This document shows, piece after piece, positions 9,289 to 19,009 of a stretch of DNA of 64,000 nucleotides. The number at the start of each line of letters is the position of its first letter. Position 1 is the stretch's first letter. A model generated the notes under the pieces. It was not told where the DNA came from and did not search any database. It worked only from the letters and a program-made list of their open reading frames with translations. Position numbers and translations under genes: made by a program. The DNA is taken from NCBI GenBank assembly GCA_902621205.1, contig CACNLH010000003.1, positions 62,001-126,000 of the forward strand, read 5' to 3'. The stretch is from an uncultured Alphaproteobacteria bacterium. GTDB taxonomy: Bacteria > Pseudomonadota > Alphaproteobacteria > HIMB59.

Positions 9289-9597
9289 TTATCTTGACTT
9301 TTTTAATAGTCCCAATAAATCCTTTAAGTCTGAGAGGATATTATCATCTAGCGATTTCATTTTAAGCTTTGATTTTGATAAATAATCGTTGACACCATCA
9401 AGTGTCAATTTTTGAACATCAAGTAAGTATTTTATTTTTTTTAGAAGAAGCAAATTTTCATAATTATATAATCTATGTCCAGATTGAGTTCTGATAACTT
9501 TAAGTTTTTTTATTCTACTCTCCCAAAATCTAATTGTATGTTTCTGCTCTCCCACTAAATGAGATACGTCATCAATATTATAAAAATTTTTGTTCAT
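9289..9597 (-). CDS. MerR-family DNA-binding protein
   Basis: 102 residues, essentially a lone MerR winged helix-turn-helix: YNIDDVSHLVG at the start, then IRFWESR and the SGHRLYNYENLLLL wing and helix, followed by a short helix. There is no effector or metal-binding domain. This small MerR protein directly after ihfA is a conserved alphaproteobacterial arrangement; its targets are not known. The start overlaps the end of ihfA by 4 bases and tRNA-Pro follows its stop by one base. Confidence 0.88.
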   Translation of the reverse strand: MNKNFYNIDDVSHLVGEQKHTIRFWESRIKKLKVIRTQSGHRLYNYENLLLLKKIKYLLDVQKLTLDGVNDYLSKSKLKMKSLDDNILSDLKDLLGLLKKSR

Positions 9598-9869
9598 AAG
9601 ACTAATTTATTTGATTTTTTAAAACCTATTACTTTTCTTGATTTTATTAAATGTCGCTCTTTAGTTTTTGGATTTCTACCTATTCTTTCATTTTTTTTTT
9701 TTATTTTAAATGAGCCTATATGACTAATTGATAAATCAGAGATGATCATTTCATTGCCCCAAATTTCAAGAATTTTATCTATTTTTTTGTAAACTATGGA
9801 GTATGCTAAACCAAATTCAATAGATATTTGATTAGCAATAGTTTCTCTGGTTGCTTTATCTTGAGACAT
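9594..9869 (-). CDS. ihfA: Integration host factor alpha subunit (HU/IHF family)
   Basis: 91 residues. The HU/IHF fold is recognisable from the N-terminal helices (TRETIANQISIEFGL), the ISHIGSFKIKKKNERIGRNPKTKE stretch that forms the beta saddle and arm, and the basic end. The GRNPKT arm is the DNA-bending tip, and the position between plsX and merR is the usual ihfA site. The beta subunit is not in the window. The start overlaps plsX by 14 bases. HU cannot be formally excluded, but the context favours IHF alpha. Confidence 0.9.
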   Translation of the reverse strand: MSQDKATRETIANQISIEFGLAYSIVYKKIDKILEIWGNEMIISDLSISHIGSFKIKKKNERIGRNPKTKERHLIKSRKVIGFKKSNKLVL

Positions 9870-10860
9870 TTTTTTTAATCTTATTTAATAAATCATAGTC
9901 AATACATTTTACACCAAAATCTATTGCATTCGCAAATGCGTGAGAGTCAGCATTTCCGTGACTTTTAATTACAATACCATTGACTCCTATAAACATTCCA
10001 CCATTGTAGTTTCTAGGATCAATTAAATTTTTAAAGTCTTTGAAATTTTTTTTTAAAAGTAAAGATAGTATTTTTGAGTAAGAGGAGTCAGTTAGACTTT
10101 TTTTTAGAGAGTCAGTAATAAATTTAGATACACCTTCTGCTGTTTTCAGTGCAATGTTTCCAGAAAAACCATCTGTGACAATAACATGATTGTTTGTTGA
10201 GGTTATCTCGTCTGCTTCAACAAATCCTTGATAATTTATTCTTTTATCACTTTTCATCAACTCATGTGTCTCTTGAATTAAATTATTTCCTTTAAGCTCC
10301 TCTGATCCAATATTTAAAAGTGCCACTTTGGTATCAATTTTTGGATAAAGAACTTTGTAATAAGTACTGCCCATAACAGCAAAATCTAAAAGATTTTCTG
10401 AGTTACACTCAGCATTTGCACCTAAATCTAAAAAACATACCGGATGCTTCTCTGAAGGAAAAAAAGATGCTATTGCAGGTCTTGAAATATTTTCAATTGT
10501 TCTAAGATATACGGTTGAGTATGCCATCATGGCGCCAGTGTTTCCTGCAGAAATAGTTATTTGATTTTTGTTTTCTTTTAAATTTAAAATAGCATTTGAC
10601 ATTGAGCTATTTCGATTGTCCTTTTTTAAAGCATCGCTTGGTTTCATATCTGGAGATATAAAATTTTTAGATTGTGCCCATTTAGAGTGGGAAAATAGCT
10701 TTGAAAATGATGGTTTAAATTTCTCATAAGTATACCTATCAGAATGTAAATTGAAATTAATAGTGGAGTTTTTCTTTTGGGCTATTAATGCCCCCTCTAG
10801 GACTGATTTTGGAGCAAAGTCTCCTCCGTGTAGATCAAGATTGATTATATACCTACTCAT
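9856..10860 (-). CDS. plsX: Phosphate acyltransferase PlsX
   Basis: 334 residues. PlsX makes acyl-phosphate from acyl-ACP for phosphatidic acid synthesis, and PlsY, which uses the product, is encoded at 30560. The start INLDLHGGDFAPKSVLEGA, the SAGNTGAMMAYS loop and the GFSGNIALKTAEG and NYNGGMFIGVNGIVIKSHG segments are family hallmarks. In most Alphaproteobacteria fabH follows plsX; here ihfA follows directly with a 14-base overlap. The divergent bamE starts 48 bases away. Confidence 0.96.
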   Translation of the reverse strand: MSRYIINLDLHGGDFAPKSVLEGALIAQKKNSTINFNLHSDRYTYEKFKPSFSKLFSHSKWAQSKNFISPDMKPSDALKKDNRNSSMSNAILNLKENKNQITISAGNTGAMMAYSTVYLRTIENISRPAIASFFPSEKHPVCFLDLGANAECNSENLLDFAVMGSTYYKVLYPKIDTKVALLNIGSEELKGNNLIQETHELMKSDKRINYQGFVEADEITSTNNHVIVTDGFSGNIALKTAEGVSKFITDSLKKSLTDSSYSKILSLLLKKNFKDFKNLIDPRNYNGGMFIGVNGIVIKSHGNADSHAFANAIDFGVKCIDYDLLNKIKKNVSR

Positions 10861-10908
10861 AAATGTTTATTATTGCTTTAAAGAAACTTATACCTTATTT
10901 GTTTTTAT

Positions 10909-11241
10909 GTGAATATTTTAAATAAACCCATTATTTTTATAATCTTATTAACCTCAATAATTCTATTTTCTTGTTCTAAAGAGGTTTATTTTTCTGGTAT
11001 TTCAGAAAATAGTATTAATGAAATTAAAGAAAATTATCAAAAAATTAACTACTCAAAAAATAATATTATAGCTATTATTGGATCTCCTTTGATTAAAGAA
11101 AACTCAGATAATTTGTGGATTTATAGAACTGATAAAAAAACAGGAAATGCTGCTTTTAAAGATACAGTCTACAATAAGACCTTAAAACTAAAATTTGAGG
11201 ACGATGTTTTAAAGTCTATTGAAGAAGTTGACTTAAATTAA
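10909..11241 (+). CDS. bamE: Outer-membrane assembly lipoprotein BamE (SmpA/OmlA family)
   Basis: 110 residues starting at GTG. A lipoprotein signal peptide ends in LFSC with the lipidated Cys at residue 22. The SmpA/OmlA fold follows: [14 protein letters not shown] (helix pair and GSP turn), LWIYRTDK (first strand) and [17 protein letters not shown] (last strands). It is an accessory lipoprotein of the BAM complex that inserts beta-barrels; BamB is encoded at 57783. It is a lone plus-strand gene between two minus-strand blocks, and its stop overlaps the stop of hppA by 4 bases. Confidence 0.85.
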   Translation: MNILNKPIIFIILLTSIILFSCSKEVYFSGISENSINEIKENYQKINYSKNNIIAIIGSPLIKENSDNLWIYRTDKKTGNAAFKDTVYNKTLKLKFEDDVLKSIEEVDLN

Positions 11242-13361
11242 ATTATATTTAAATGAACAACTATTGACAGTAAAAGGATCGATACAATATTTGTTATTTT
11301 AATCATCGGATTAACGGCTGGACCTGCAGTGTCCTTATAAGGATCACCCACTGTATCTCCGGTAACAGATGCCTTATGGGTTTCACTGCCCTTTCCTCCT
11401 AAATTACCATCCTCAATATATTTTTTTGCATTATCCCATGCGCCACCACCAGCAGTCATTGATATTGCAACAAAAAAACCTGTGATGATTACACCAATCA
11501 AAAGAGCTCCTAATGCTTGAAAAGCTGTGTTAACACTGCCTGTCAAAGAATAAACTCCAAAGAAAATAATAACTGGTGAAAGAACGGGTAATAAAGATGG
11601 GATAATCATCTCTTTTATAGCTGCTTTTGTAAGTATATCAACACACTTTCCATAATCAGGTTTTTCTTTTCCAGACATGATACCTTTTTTTTCTTTAAAT
11701 TGTTGTCTGACCTCTAAAACAACTGAGCCAGCTGCTCTTCCTACTGCGGTCATACTTAGTGCACTAAATAAAAAGGGCAAAAGTCCTCCTAATAGTAAAC
11801 CAATTATCACGTAAGGCTCTGATAGATCAAAAGATACTTTAAATGCATTATTGCCTGTTTCTTGATTAAAAAACTTAAGATCTTCAGTGTATGCAGCAAA
11901 TAAAACTAGTGCACCGAGTCCTGCTGATCCTATAGCGTATCCCTTAGTTACAGCTTTTGTAGTATTTCCTACAGCGTCTAAAGCGTCTGTTCTCTCTCTC
12001 ACTCTTTTATTTAAACCAGACATTTCAGCTATACCGCCTGCATTATCAGTTACTGGTCCGTAAGCGTCTAAAGCAACTACCATTCCTGCAAGAGCCAACA
12101 TTGATGTCACTGCGATTGCAATACCAAAAAGTCCAGCAGTCGAAAAAGTTATACCAATTCCTGCGCATATAATTAGCACTGGTATTGCTGTAGATTCCAT
12201 TCCCATAGCAAGTCCTTGAATAATATTAGTTGCATGGCCAGTTTGGGATGCTTCAGCAACACTTTTTACAGGTCTATACTCAGTACTAGTGTAATATTCT
12301 GTAATAAAAACAAGTGCTAATGTGATCAATAATCCATAAACTGCACAAAGGAATAAATCCATTCCATTATACCATTTGTTACCTAACTGGAAAAATTTAT
12401 CAAAACCAATTGAGTACTGCGTGATAACTGCAAATAAAATTACAGAAATAAATAACGTCATAAAAAAACCTTTGTACAATGCACCCATAATAGAGGACTT
12501 AGGAGTTGATATTGATACAAACTGAGAACCAATAATTGATGCTAAGATACTAGATCCTGCAATTAATAAAGGATAAATAGTTAGTTCGCTGACAGCTCCT
12601 TGAAAAATAATAGCTAGTACCATAGTTGCAACAATTGAAACAACGTAAGTTTCAAATAAGTCTGCAGCCATACCAGCGCAGTCACCTACATTGTCTCCAA
12701 CGTTATCTGCTATTACAGCAGGGTTTCTTGGATCGTCCTCTGGGATATTTTTTTCCACTTTTCCAACTAAATCAGCACCTACATCTGCGCCTTTAGTAAA
12801 TATTCCACCACCCAATCTCGCAAATATTGAAATTAATGAAGATCCAAAACCAAGGGCAACTAAAGGTTCAATGAGCTCTCTTCCAGTTCTTTCGAAACCA
12901 TAAAATAAAATCATGAAATAGCCCGCTATACCTGCCAAAGCTAAACCAACTACTAATAATCCTGTTACCGCTCCAGCATTAAAAGCAACATAAAGTCCTT
13001 TTTTAAGAGAAGAACTTGCAGCTTGAGCAGTTATAACATTAGCTCTTACAGAAACATTCATACCTATGTAACCAGCAAGACCAGAGAGAACAGCACCAAT
13101 CAAAAAACCAACAGGTACATCGTAAATATGTTTAAAAGGTATTAAAAAAAATGCAAAGAAAATTACAATTCCAACAATAGCTATAGTGGTATACTGACGG
13201 TTTAGGTAAGCTTTAGCACCCTCTTGAATGGCACTAGAAATTGAGGTCATTCTTTTTGTGCCTTTTGGTAAACTTAAAATCTTATTGGTTGTTAATAATC
13301 CGAAAGCAATTGCTGCTATTGCAGCAAATATTACTATTTGCAAAAACTGTATTTGAGACAT
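11238..13361 (-). CDS. hppA: Membrane-bound proton-pumping pyrophosphatase, K+-independent type
   Basis: 707 residues with about 16 membrane helices. The pyrophosphate-binding motifs DVGADLVGK (193-201) and [21 protein letters not shown] (from about 219) are intact. The GNTTKA motif (465-470) has Lys469, the residue that marks the K+-independent H+-pumping class, where K+-dependent enzymes have Ala. It uses PPi from biosynthesis to energise the inner membrane. It ends the long minus-strand block, 31 bases after nusB. Confidence 0.97.
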   Translation of the reverse strand: MSQIQFLQIVIFAAIAAIAFGLLTTNKILSLPKGTKRMTSISSAIQEGAKAYLNRQYTTIAIVGIVIFFAFFLIPFKHIYDVPVGFLIGAVLSGLAGYIGMNVSVRANVITAQAASSSLKKGLYVAFNAGAVTGLLVVGLALAGIAGYFMILFYGFERTGRELIEPLVALGFGSSLISIFARLGGGIFTKGADVGADLVGKVEKNIPEDDPRNPAVIADNVGDNVGDCAGMAADLFETYVVSIVATMVLAIIFQGAVSELTIYPLLIAGSSILASIIGSQFVSISTPKSSIMGALYKGFFMTLFISVILFAVITQYSIGFDKFFQLGNKWYNGMDLFLCAVYGLLITLALVFITEYYTSTEYRPVKSVAEASQTGHATNIIQGLAMGMESTAIPVLIICAGIGITFSTAGLFGIAIAVTSMLALAGMVVALDAYGPVTDNAGGIAEMSGLNKRVRERTDALDAVGNTTKAVTKGYAIGSAGLGALVLFAAYTEDLKFFNQETGNNAFKVSFDLSEPYVIIGLLLGGLLPFLFSALSMTAVGRAAGSVVLEVRQQFKEKKGIMSGKEKPDYGKCVDILTKAAIKEMIIPSLLPVLSPVIIFFGVYSLTGSVNTAFQALGALLIGVIITGFFVAISMTAGGGAWDNAKKYIEDGNLGGKGSETHKASVTGDTVGDPYKDTAGPAVNPMIKITNIVSILLLSIVVHLNII

Positions 13362-13392
13362 GGTAAGTTGTTAATCTATTTTAATTTTATTT

Positions 13393-13779
13393 TCAAGGTG
13401 CTTTTTTAGAGGCGTCATCTAACAAATAATTGAAGTATTTCACCTCCTCTTGGGTAAGAAAATCCTTGGAAAGCTTGATATATTCGCTCATTAATATCTT
13501 TTTTTTCTTCTTATTTAAAAGGTACTCAGAGTAAAAGGCGTAAAGAAGGAAAATAGTAATTTTGTTGGTTTTTTCAATAATATTAGAATCTATAAGTCCT
13601 TTGATTTTCTCAAAATTCGAATTAAAGCTCTCATTTAATGAAAGTAATTTTTTTTTGTTGAAAGGTCTTCTTTTTATATTTTGTTTTATAAATTCATCTA
13701 ACTCAAAGTCAGTTGAATAATTTCTTTGAAATATAAACTGAAAGAAAAATAATCTTGTATTTTTGTTTAAATTAAGCAT
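13393..13779 (-). CDS. nusB: Transcription antitermination factor NusB (divergent)
   Basis: 128 residues, all helical, very Lys/Asn-rich and weakly conserved. It is identified by the N-terminal TRLFFFQFIFQR helix, the central FEKIKGLIDSNI segment, the SEYLLNKKK helix and the C-terminal LSKDFLTQEEVKYFNYLLD, together with its position after ribH, the standard ribH-nusB pair. NusB joins NusE in rRNA antitermination. Its start overlaps ribH by 13 bases. Confidence 0.78.
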   Translation of the reverse strand: MLNLNKNTRLFFFQFIFQRNYSTDFELDEFIKQNIKRRPFNKKKLLSLNESFNSNFEKIKGLIDSNIIEKTNKITIFLLYAFYSEYLLNKKKKKILMSEYIKLSKDFLTQEEVKYFNYLLDDASKKAP

Positions 13780-14183
13780 TCAATCATTTTAACCATAGCA
13801 TTAGCTGCCTCTATCCCTTTATTTTTTGATTTAGATCTTTTTATTGCTTGAGACTTGTTGTAAGCATTTATTATACCATTAGATATAAGTGTATTTTTAT
13901 TTTGATTTACAATATCTAAAAGTGCTTTTCCAACAGAATCAGATATAACTTCAAAATGATATGTTTCACCTTTAATGACACAACCTAGGACAATAAATAA
14001 ATTGTAATTATTTGGTTTAATTTTCCATTTTATCATTTGAGGTATCTCATAAACACCAGGGACAGTTAAAATTTCATATTTAAGTTTACTCTGTTCTAAA
14101 ATCTCTATACAGGATTGTGTTAATGGATTAGTTATTTCTTTGTAATAATCGGCAACTACTATTTTAATTTTTAATTTTCTCAT
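13767..14183 (-). CDS. ribH: 6,7-dimethyl-8-ribityllumazine synthase
   Basis: 138 residues, slightly shorter than the usual 150-160. It condenses the ribB product with the pyrimidine intermediate. The conserved VPGVYEIPQMIKW, LGCVIKGETYHFEVI (catalytic His region) and the C-terminal NKGIEAANAMVKM segments are present. It overlaps ribBA by 4 bases and nusB by 13. No FMN riboswitch is possible in this tightly packed operon. Confidence 0.95.
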   Translation of the reverse strand: MRKLKIKIVVADYYKEITNPLTQSCIEILEQSKLKYEILTVPGVYEIPQMIKWKIKPNNYNLFIVLGCVIKGETYHFEVISDSVGKALLDIVNQNKNTLISNGIINAYNKSQAIKRSKSKNKGIEAANAMVKMIECLI

Positions 14184-15253
14184 AGGCTCTCTATTTTATT
14201 TACGCTTAATCCATAAATGCCAAGGTCTAAATCCTCACCTAGTGAATTAGATAATACAGAAATATTATTGATAGAGAAATTTTTAAGAATTTGGGCTCCT
14301 AAACCATAATATTTTACCTTTTCGTCATTTGATAACTTCCCTAGATCGCCTAATATAGGATTATTAATTAGCACAATTATTCCAGATCCATGAGATTTTA
14401 TTTTTTCAATTGAAGCATGTAAGTCTTTTGTTTTAGGATTATTAAAATTCATAATTATGTCATCGAAACCCTGAACAGGATGAACTCTTGTCATTACGCT
14501 ATCTTGTTTGGATAAATCTCCTAAGTGTAATGTTGCATGATGTAACCCATCAATGGTATTCTCAAAAACATTAAACTCAAAAATATCCGAGTAAATATTT
14601 TTAATTTGGTGTTGCTTTTCAGGGATTTTTTTTATGAGTAAATCATTTTTAATTCTATATGCGATAAGATCTTGAATTGTCCCTATATTAATGGAGTGTT
14701 TTTTTGCGTAGGGTATCAGGTCTGGAACCCTAGCCATATTGCCGTCATCATTCATAATTTCGCAAATTACTGCAGAGTCATTTAATCCAGCTAATCTAGA
14801 TATATCTACAGCTGCCTCAGTATGCCCTGCTCTTGTTAACACTCCACCATCCCAGGCAATTAATGGAAATACGTGACCAGGGCTAACAATATCACCTGAT
14901 TTAAAATTTGGATTAATAGCAGCTTTTACTGTTTCTGCTCTATCAAATGCAGAAATACCTGTAGTTATATTAGTGCTCGACTCTATTGAGACAGTAAATG
15001 CAGTGGTTTTTTTTTTCCAGTTATCAGGATTCATCAATGGAAGCTTTAATTCTTTTGCTCTCGTCTCAGATATTGATAAACAAATTAAACCTCTTCCATA
15101 AGTCGCCATAAAATTTATGTGTTCTGGCTTACAAAGAGATGCTGGTATAATTAAATCACCCTCATTCTCTCTATCCTCGCTATCAACTAGAATATACATT
15201 TTACCATTACGGGCATCGTTAATTATATTTTCAATATTTGTAAAATCTGACAT
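14180..15253 (-). CDS. ribB: 3,4-dihydroxy-2-butanone 4-phosphate synthase with a degenerate GTP cyclohydrolase II domain
   Basis: 357 residues. The RibB half (1 to about 205) is intact: DSEDRENEGDLI at 24-35 and RAGHTEAAVD at 141-150. The C-terminal half has RibA shape, but the zinc site is gone: family RVHSEC is RVHPVQ here (256-261), and neither of the two later zinc Cys is present in the following NFNNPKTKDL region. It should make the four-carbon riboflavin precursor but not open GTP. This matches the RibBX type known in Alphaproteobacteria, where a separate RibA supplies cyclohydrolase activity. No other ribA is in the window. Confidence 0.93.
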   Translation of the reverse strand: MSDFTNIENIINDARNGKMYILVDSEDRENEGDLIIPASLCKPEHINFMATYGRGLICLSISETRAKELKLPLMNPDNWKKKTTAFTVSIESSTNITTGISAFDRAETVKAAINPNFKSGDIVSPGHVFPLIAWDGGVLTRAGHTEAAVDISRLAGLNDSAVICEIMNDDGNMARVPDLIPYAKKHSINIGTIQDLIAYRIKNDLLIKKIPEKQHQIKNIYSDIFEFNVFENTIDGLHHATLHLGDLSKQDSVMTRVHPVQGFDDIIMNFNNPKTKDLHASIEKIKSHGSGIIVLINNPILGDLGKLSNDEKVKYYGLGAQILKNFSINNISVLSNSLGEDLDLGIYGLSVNKIESL

Positions 15254-15265
15254 TAATTTAATAAC

Positions 15266-15844
15266 CTATGATTTTGAAGAGTGAGCGTATCTTGCAAGCA
15301 TATCGACTTCAAGATTTAAAATTTCATTTTTCTTATATGTATGAATATCAGTATATTTATACGTATGAGGTATAATCATACAATGACATTTGTTTGACTT
15401 AACTTCATTTATTGTAAGTGAAATACCATTAAGAGAAATAGAACCTTTTTGGACGATAAATTTTTTGAGATTTTTTGGGAACTTAAAAGATAAAAACCAA
15501 CTACTTCCAACTTTATATAATTCTTCAACAGAACAAGTGGAGTCAATGTGACCAAAAACAAAATGACCAGAGATCTCATCGCCAACTTTTAAAGATTTTT
15601 CTAAGTTTATTTTTTTTCCAACTTTCCAATATTTAGCATTCGTTTTATTAATAGTTTCATATGAAATATCAGTTTTAAACGAATTTTTATTTTTTGATGT
15701 AACTGTTAAACAAATACCAGAACAACATATTGAAGAGCCTAACTTATATCCTTTTAGAGAGGAATAAATTTCAACCACTAAAGATTTTTCTTCTCTAGAT
15801 ATTTTTTTAATTTTACCTTGAGATTGAATTATTCCACTAAACAT
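15266..15844 (-). CDS. ribE: Riboflavin synthase alpha chain
   Basis: 192 residues. Two tandem lumazine-binding repeats are seen: the first starts MFSGIIQSQGKI and ends with the CCSGICLTV segment, the second holds the FGHIDSTC and LNGISLTINEV motifs. It joins two lumazines to make riboflavin, the last step after ribH. It starts on the last base of ribD and is 12 bases from ribBA. Also named ribC in some organisms. Confidence 0.96.
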   Translation of the reverse strand: MFSGIIQSQGKIKKISREEKSLVVEIYSSLKGYKLGSSICCSGICLTVTSKNKNSFKTDISYETINKTNAKYWKVGKKINLEKSLKVGDEISGHFVFGHIDSTCSVEELYKVGSSWFLSFKFPKNLKKFIVQKGSISLNGISLTINEVKSNKCHCMIIPHTYKYTDIHTYKKNEILNLEVDMLARYAHSSKS

Positions 15845-16833
15845 TAATTCATAAATTTATAAATTGTATCCTGTCCATATTGGTAAGAGGATTTTAATTT
15901 AAGATTATTTTTTAATGATTTCATTGATAAAAAGTATTTTTTACTAGAATTTTTTATAATCATATTTGATTGGCAGACTATAATCTCATCAAACAAATTA
16001 CAATTAAGAAAATATTTAAAAGTGCTGATTCCACCTTCGATCAGAATAGATTGAACTTGTAAATTTCTAAATAAAGAAAAATCCTTATTTAATAATTTTT
16101 TGTAATCAATATTAAGTAACAAATAATTTTTAATTTTATTTTTATTATTTGAGATAATGATTTTTTGCATATTTTTTTCAATCCCCTGTAATCTACAAGT
16201 TAATTTTGGTTTATCGTCTAATAATGTGTTCATGCCAACAGCAATAGCATCGTGTGATAATCTAATCCGATGCATAAAATATTGAGTTTGTTCAGAGGTA
16301 ATATTCTTAATAGTTGGGCTTTTACTAAAACCGTTTTTGGAGATAGCAATTTTGAGAGTAATAAAAGGCCTATTTAAAGTTTGGTGAGTGTAGAAGTATT
16401 TATTTATTTTTTGAAATTTGTCTGAAGAATTTGATGAGTGAATTACTTTGATATTTTGCTGCTTTAAAAATTTGATCCCCTTTCCTTTTATACTTGGGTT
16501 TGGATCTAATGAACTTATAAAAACTTTTTTTATTCCAGCATTGGCAATTGCTTTTGCGCAACAGCTATTATTTTTAAAACAAGGTTCTAAACTAATATAC
16601 ATAACGGTTTTATTATTTATTTTATTTTGAGGTAATTTATTTAAGGCGTTAATTTCTGCATGAGGTCTGCCATTTTTTGATGTTAAACCATAACTTAGGA
16701 CAATTCCTTTTGGAGATTTAGAGTAGTCAACAATCAGACATGCTACTGAAGGGTTTTTCCCAGTTAATCCAATATTTTTTATTGATAAATTATTTACACT
16801 TTGTAAATAATTTTGATGAATTGCACTTAACAA
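15844..16833 (-). CDS. ribD: Bifunctional pyrimidine deaminase/reductase RibD
   Basis: 329 residues: zinc deaminase domain (1 to about 145) and NADPH reductase domain (about 155-329, with the VGMNTLLDDKPKLTCR substrate segment). The deaminase keeps HAE in GRPHAEIN and LEPC, but the loop between the two zinc Cys is only CFKNNSC; it is normally about three residues longer and contains a His. The Cys ligands can still be placed, so function is likely. It lies 3 bases after nrdR and abuts ribE. Confidence 0.93.
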   Translation of the reverse strand: MLSAIHQNYLQSVNNLSIKNIGLTGKNPSVACLIVDYSKSPKGIVLSYGLTSKNGRPHAEINALNKLPQNKINNKTVMYISLEPCFKNNSCCAKAIANAGIKKVFISSLDPNPSIKGKGIKFLKQQNIKVIHSSNSSDKFQKINKYFYTHQTLNRPFITLKIAISKNGFSKSPTIKNITSEQTQYFMHRIRLSHDAIAVGMNTLLDDKPKLTCRLQGIEKNMQKIIISNNKNKIKNYLLLNIDYKKLLNKDFSLFRNLQVQSILIEGGISTFKYFLNCNLFDEIIVCQSNMIIKNSSKKYFLSMKSLKNNLKLKSSYQYGQDTIYKFMN

Positions 16834-16836
16834 ATC

Positions 16837-17292
16837 TTATTTTTTATCTATTTTTTCTAGGAATTGCTCAAAATCTTTGGTTTCTCTAAAATCTCTATAG
16901 ACAGAAGCAAATCTCACATAGCCAACTTTATCTAATGAATATAAACCTTGCATAACCATTTCGCCAATTGTGTTAGTGCTGACTTCATTTTCACCCATAC
17001 CTTCAAGGTCTCTGACTATCTTTGAAATTAATTTTTCTTTTGTATCAATATCTACAGGTCTTTTTCTTAACGCCAATTCAACAGATTTGGCAATTTTATC
17101 TCTATCAAACATGGATTTTTCACCATTTTTTTTAACTACTAAGAATTCTCTAAATTGTACTCTTTCAAATGTAGTGAACCTCTCTTTTCTCTCACATCCA
17201 CAAAGACGTCTTCTTCTAATAACACCACCGTCTTCTGTAGGTCTAGAGTCTAAGACAGATGTTTCCTTCTCCTTACAAAAGGGACACTTCAT
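16837..17292 (-). CDS. nrdR: Transcriptional repressor NrdR
   Basis: 151 residues: an N-terminal zinc ribbon and an ATP-cone domain (about residues 48-138, [19 protein letters not shown]). NrdR represses ribonucleotide reductase genes according to ATP/dATP status. The first zinc pair is normal (C3, C6). The second pair is C31-G-C33 with an extra residue before RFTT, where the family has C-x2-C. The gene follows glyA by 2 bases and precedes ribD, an arrangement common in Alphaproteobacteria. Confidence 0.95.
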   Translation of the reverse strand: MKCPFCKEKETSVLDSRPTEDGGVIRRRRLCGCERKERFTTFERVQFREFLVVKKNGEKSMFDRDKIAKSVELALRKRPVDIDTKEKLISKIVRDLEGMGENEVSTNTIGEMVMQGLYSLDKVGYVRFASVYRDFRETKDFEQFLEKIDKK

Positions 17293-17294
17293 AT

Positions 17295-18572
17295 TTATTT
17301 ATAGATTGGAAAATTAGAGCAGAGTTCGGTAACATCTTTGAGAATAGAGCTTTCGGTCATCGAGATATCTGCATTAGATGATGATAGTGCATTTATGATT
17401 GTTGAGATTTTTTCACCAATAAATTTAAACTCTTCCTCTTTGAAGCCCCTTGTAGTAGCAGCTGGTGATCCTAATCTTATACCTGAAGTAATTGTTGGAG
17501 GGTTTGGATCATTTGCAACACCATTTTTATTACAAGTCATTCCAGCTCTCTCTAAACTCTCTTCTGCATCTTTACCCGTTACATTTTTTGATCTTAAATC
17601 TACTAAAACCATATGCGAGTCTGTTCCACCGGTGACAATATCTATTCCGTTTGACATGAGAACTTCTCCAAGAATTGATGCATTCTTTTTTACTTGTTGA
17701 ATGTATGTTTTAAACTCTGGTTGAAGGGCTTCACCAAAAGCAACAGCTTTAGCAGCAATAACATGCATAAGTGGTCCACCTTGCAAACCAGGAAAAACAG
17801 AGCTGTTAAATTTCTTTCCGAGGTCTAAATCATTTGAAAGTATCATACCACCTCTTGGACCTCTAATAGTCTTGTGAGTTGTAGATGTAACCACATGTGC
17901 GTGTGGCAATGGATCCGGGTATTCTTTGGCAGCAACTAAACCTGAATAGTGTGCCATATCGACTAGTAAATATGCCTCGATCTTATCTGCTATCTCTCTA
18001 AATTTTTTAAAATCGATATTTCTTGGATAAGCTGAACCACCAGCAATAATCAAGGTCGGTTTATGTTCAATAGCTAATCTTTCAACTTCGTCATAATCTA
18101 TTAAAGAAGTTTCTGGATTTATGCCATACTGAACAGCGTTAAAATATTTTCCTGATTGATTTGGTCTCGAACCATGTGTTAAGTGACCACCTGCATCTAA
18201 AGACATTCCTAAAATAGTGTCACCTGGTTTAATAAGTGCTAAAAATACAGCTTGATTAGCTTGTGCGCCTGAGTGAGGTTGAACATTAGCATAACTGCAT
18301 CCATACAATTGTTTCAAACGGTCAATTGCTAAATTTTCAGCTATATCTACGAATTCACAACCACCATAGTATCTTTTAGCACTATAACCCTCAGCATATT
18401 TATTAGTCATAATGGAGCCTTGTGCTTCAAGTACAGCTTTAGAGACGATATTTTCAGAAGCAATTAATTCGATTTGGTTCTGTTGCCTTGAAAGTTCTTG
18501 TGAAATACTTTGATATAGATCTTTATCTGCATGTTCTAGATTACTAGAAAAAAAATTCTCACTAAGTGTCAT
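17295..18572 (-). CDS. glyA: Serine hydroxymethyltransferase
   Basis: 425 residues, full length. PLP Lys in [13 protein letters not shown] at about residue 230; [18 protein letters not shown] and [17 protein letters not shown] are further family motifs. It interconverts serine and glycine and charges tetrahydrofolate with one-carbon units. This links to the purine formyltransferase purN and to the glyoxylate-type aminotransferase at 2799, another glycine source. It overlaps rpiB by 4 bases and precedes nrdR by 2. Confidence 0.98.
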   Translation of the reverse strand: MTLSENFFSSNLEHADKDLYQSISQELSRQQNQIELIASENIVSKAVLEAQGSIMTNKYAEGYSAKRYYGGCEFVDIAENLAIDRLKQLYGCSYANVQPHSGAQANQAVFLALIKPGDTILGMSLDAGGHLTHGSRPNQSGKYFNAVQYGINPETSLIDYDEVERLAIEHKPTLIIAGGSAYPRNIDFKKFREIADKIEAYLLVDMAHYSGLVAAKEYPDPLPHAHVVTSTTHKTIRGPRGGMILSNDLDLGKKFNSSVFPGLQGGPLMHVIAAKAVAFGEALQPEFKTYIQQVKKNASILGEVLMSNGIDIVTGGTDSHMVLVDLRSKNVTGKDAEESLERAGMTCNKNGVANDPNPPTITSGIRLGSPAATTRGFKEEEFKFIGEKISTIINALSSSNADISMTESSILKDVTELCSNFPIYK

Positions 18573-19009
18573 AGTTGCGATATTCTCCTTAAATGTCTAC
18601 CTTTGTCAAATTCTGTTTTAAAATAGGCGTTGAGCATAGCAAAAATATTTTTTTTTACAAAAGGTCTTCCTTTTAAACATATAACGTTGCTATTGTTGTG
18701 TTTTCTGGTCATTTTTGCTGTTTGTGCATTATGACAAAGCGATGCCCTAATGTGCTTGTGTCTGTTAGCACTAATACATACTCCTATTCCCGATCCACAG
18801 ATCAAGATACCCATGCTGTATTTATTGATATTTTTACATAATTTTTTTGCAAATTTTGGATAATCTACAGATTTATCTGAATTGGTGCCTAAATCGAAGA
18901 AATTAAATTTTTTTTTGGCCAAATATTCTTCAATAATAAAGGATTTTAATCTAAAACCTGCATGATCAGAGGCTATATAAATAGTTTTATATTTTCCTGG
19001 TAATTTCAT
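18569..19009 (-). CDS. rpiB: Ribose-5-phosphate isomerase B (RpiB/LacAB family)
   Basis: 146 residues. The family motifs [21 protein letters not shown] and [17 protein letters not shown] are present, with the catalytic Cys in ICGSG. It interconverts ribose-5-phosphate and ribulose-5-phosphate, the latter being the precursor for RibB and the former for PRPP. Its start lies 23 bases inside recO and its end overlaps glyA by 4 bases. rpiB-glyA-nrdR-ribD is a familiar alphaproteobacterial string. Confidence 0.93.
   Translation of the reverse strand: MKLPGKYKTIYIASDHAGFRLKSFIIEEYLAKKKFNFFDLGTNSDKSVDYPKFAKKLCKNINKYSMGILICGSGIGVCISANRHKHIRASLCHNAQTAKMTRKHNNSNVICLKGRPFVKKNIFAMLNAYFKTEFDKGRHLRRISQL

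Noticed and set aside
16834-16836. FMN riboswitch before ribD
   Set aside because: Only 3 bases separate nrdR and ribD, and the other rib genes overlap or nearly touch, so there is no room for an RFN element.
16970-17317. Open frame of 115 codons on the plus strand opposite nrdR and the glyA end
   Set aside because: It is fully antisense to well-conserved genes, has no family features and reflects low stop density opposite AT-rich coding sequence.
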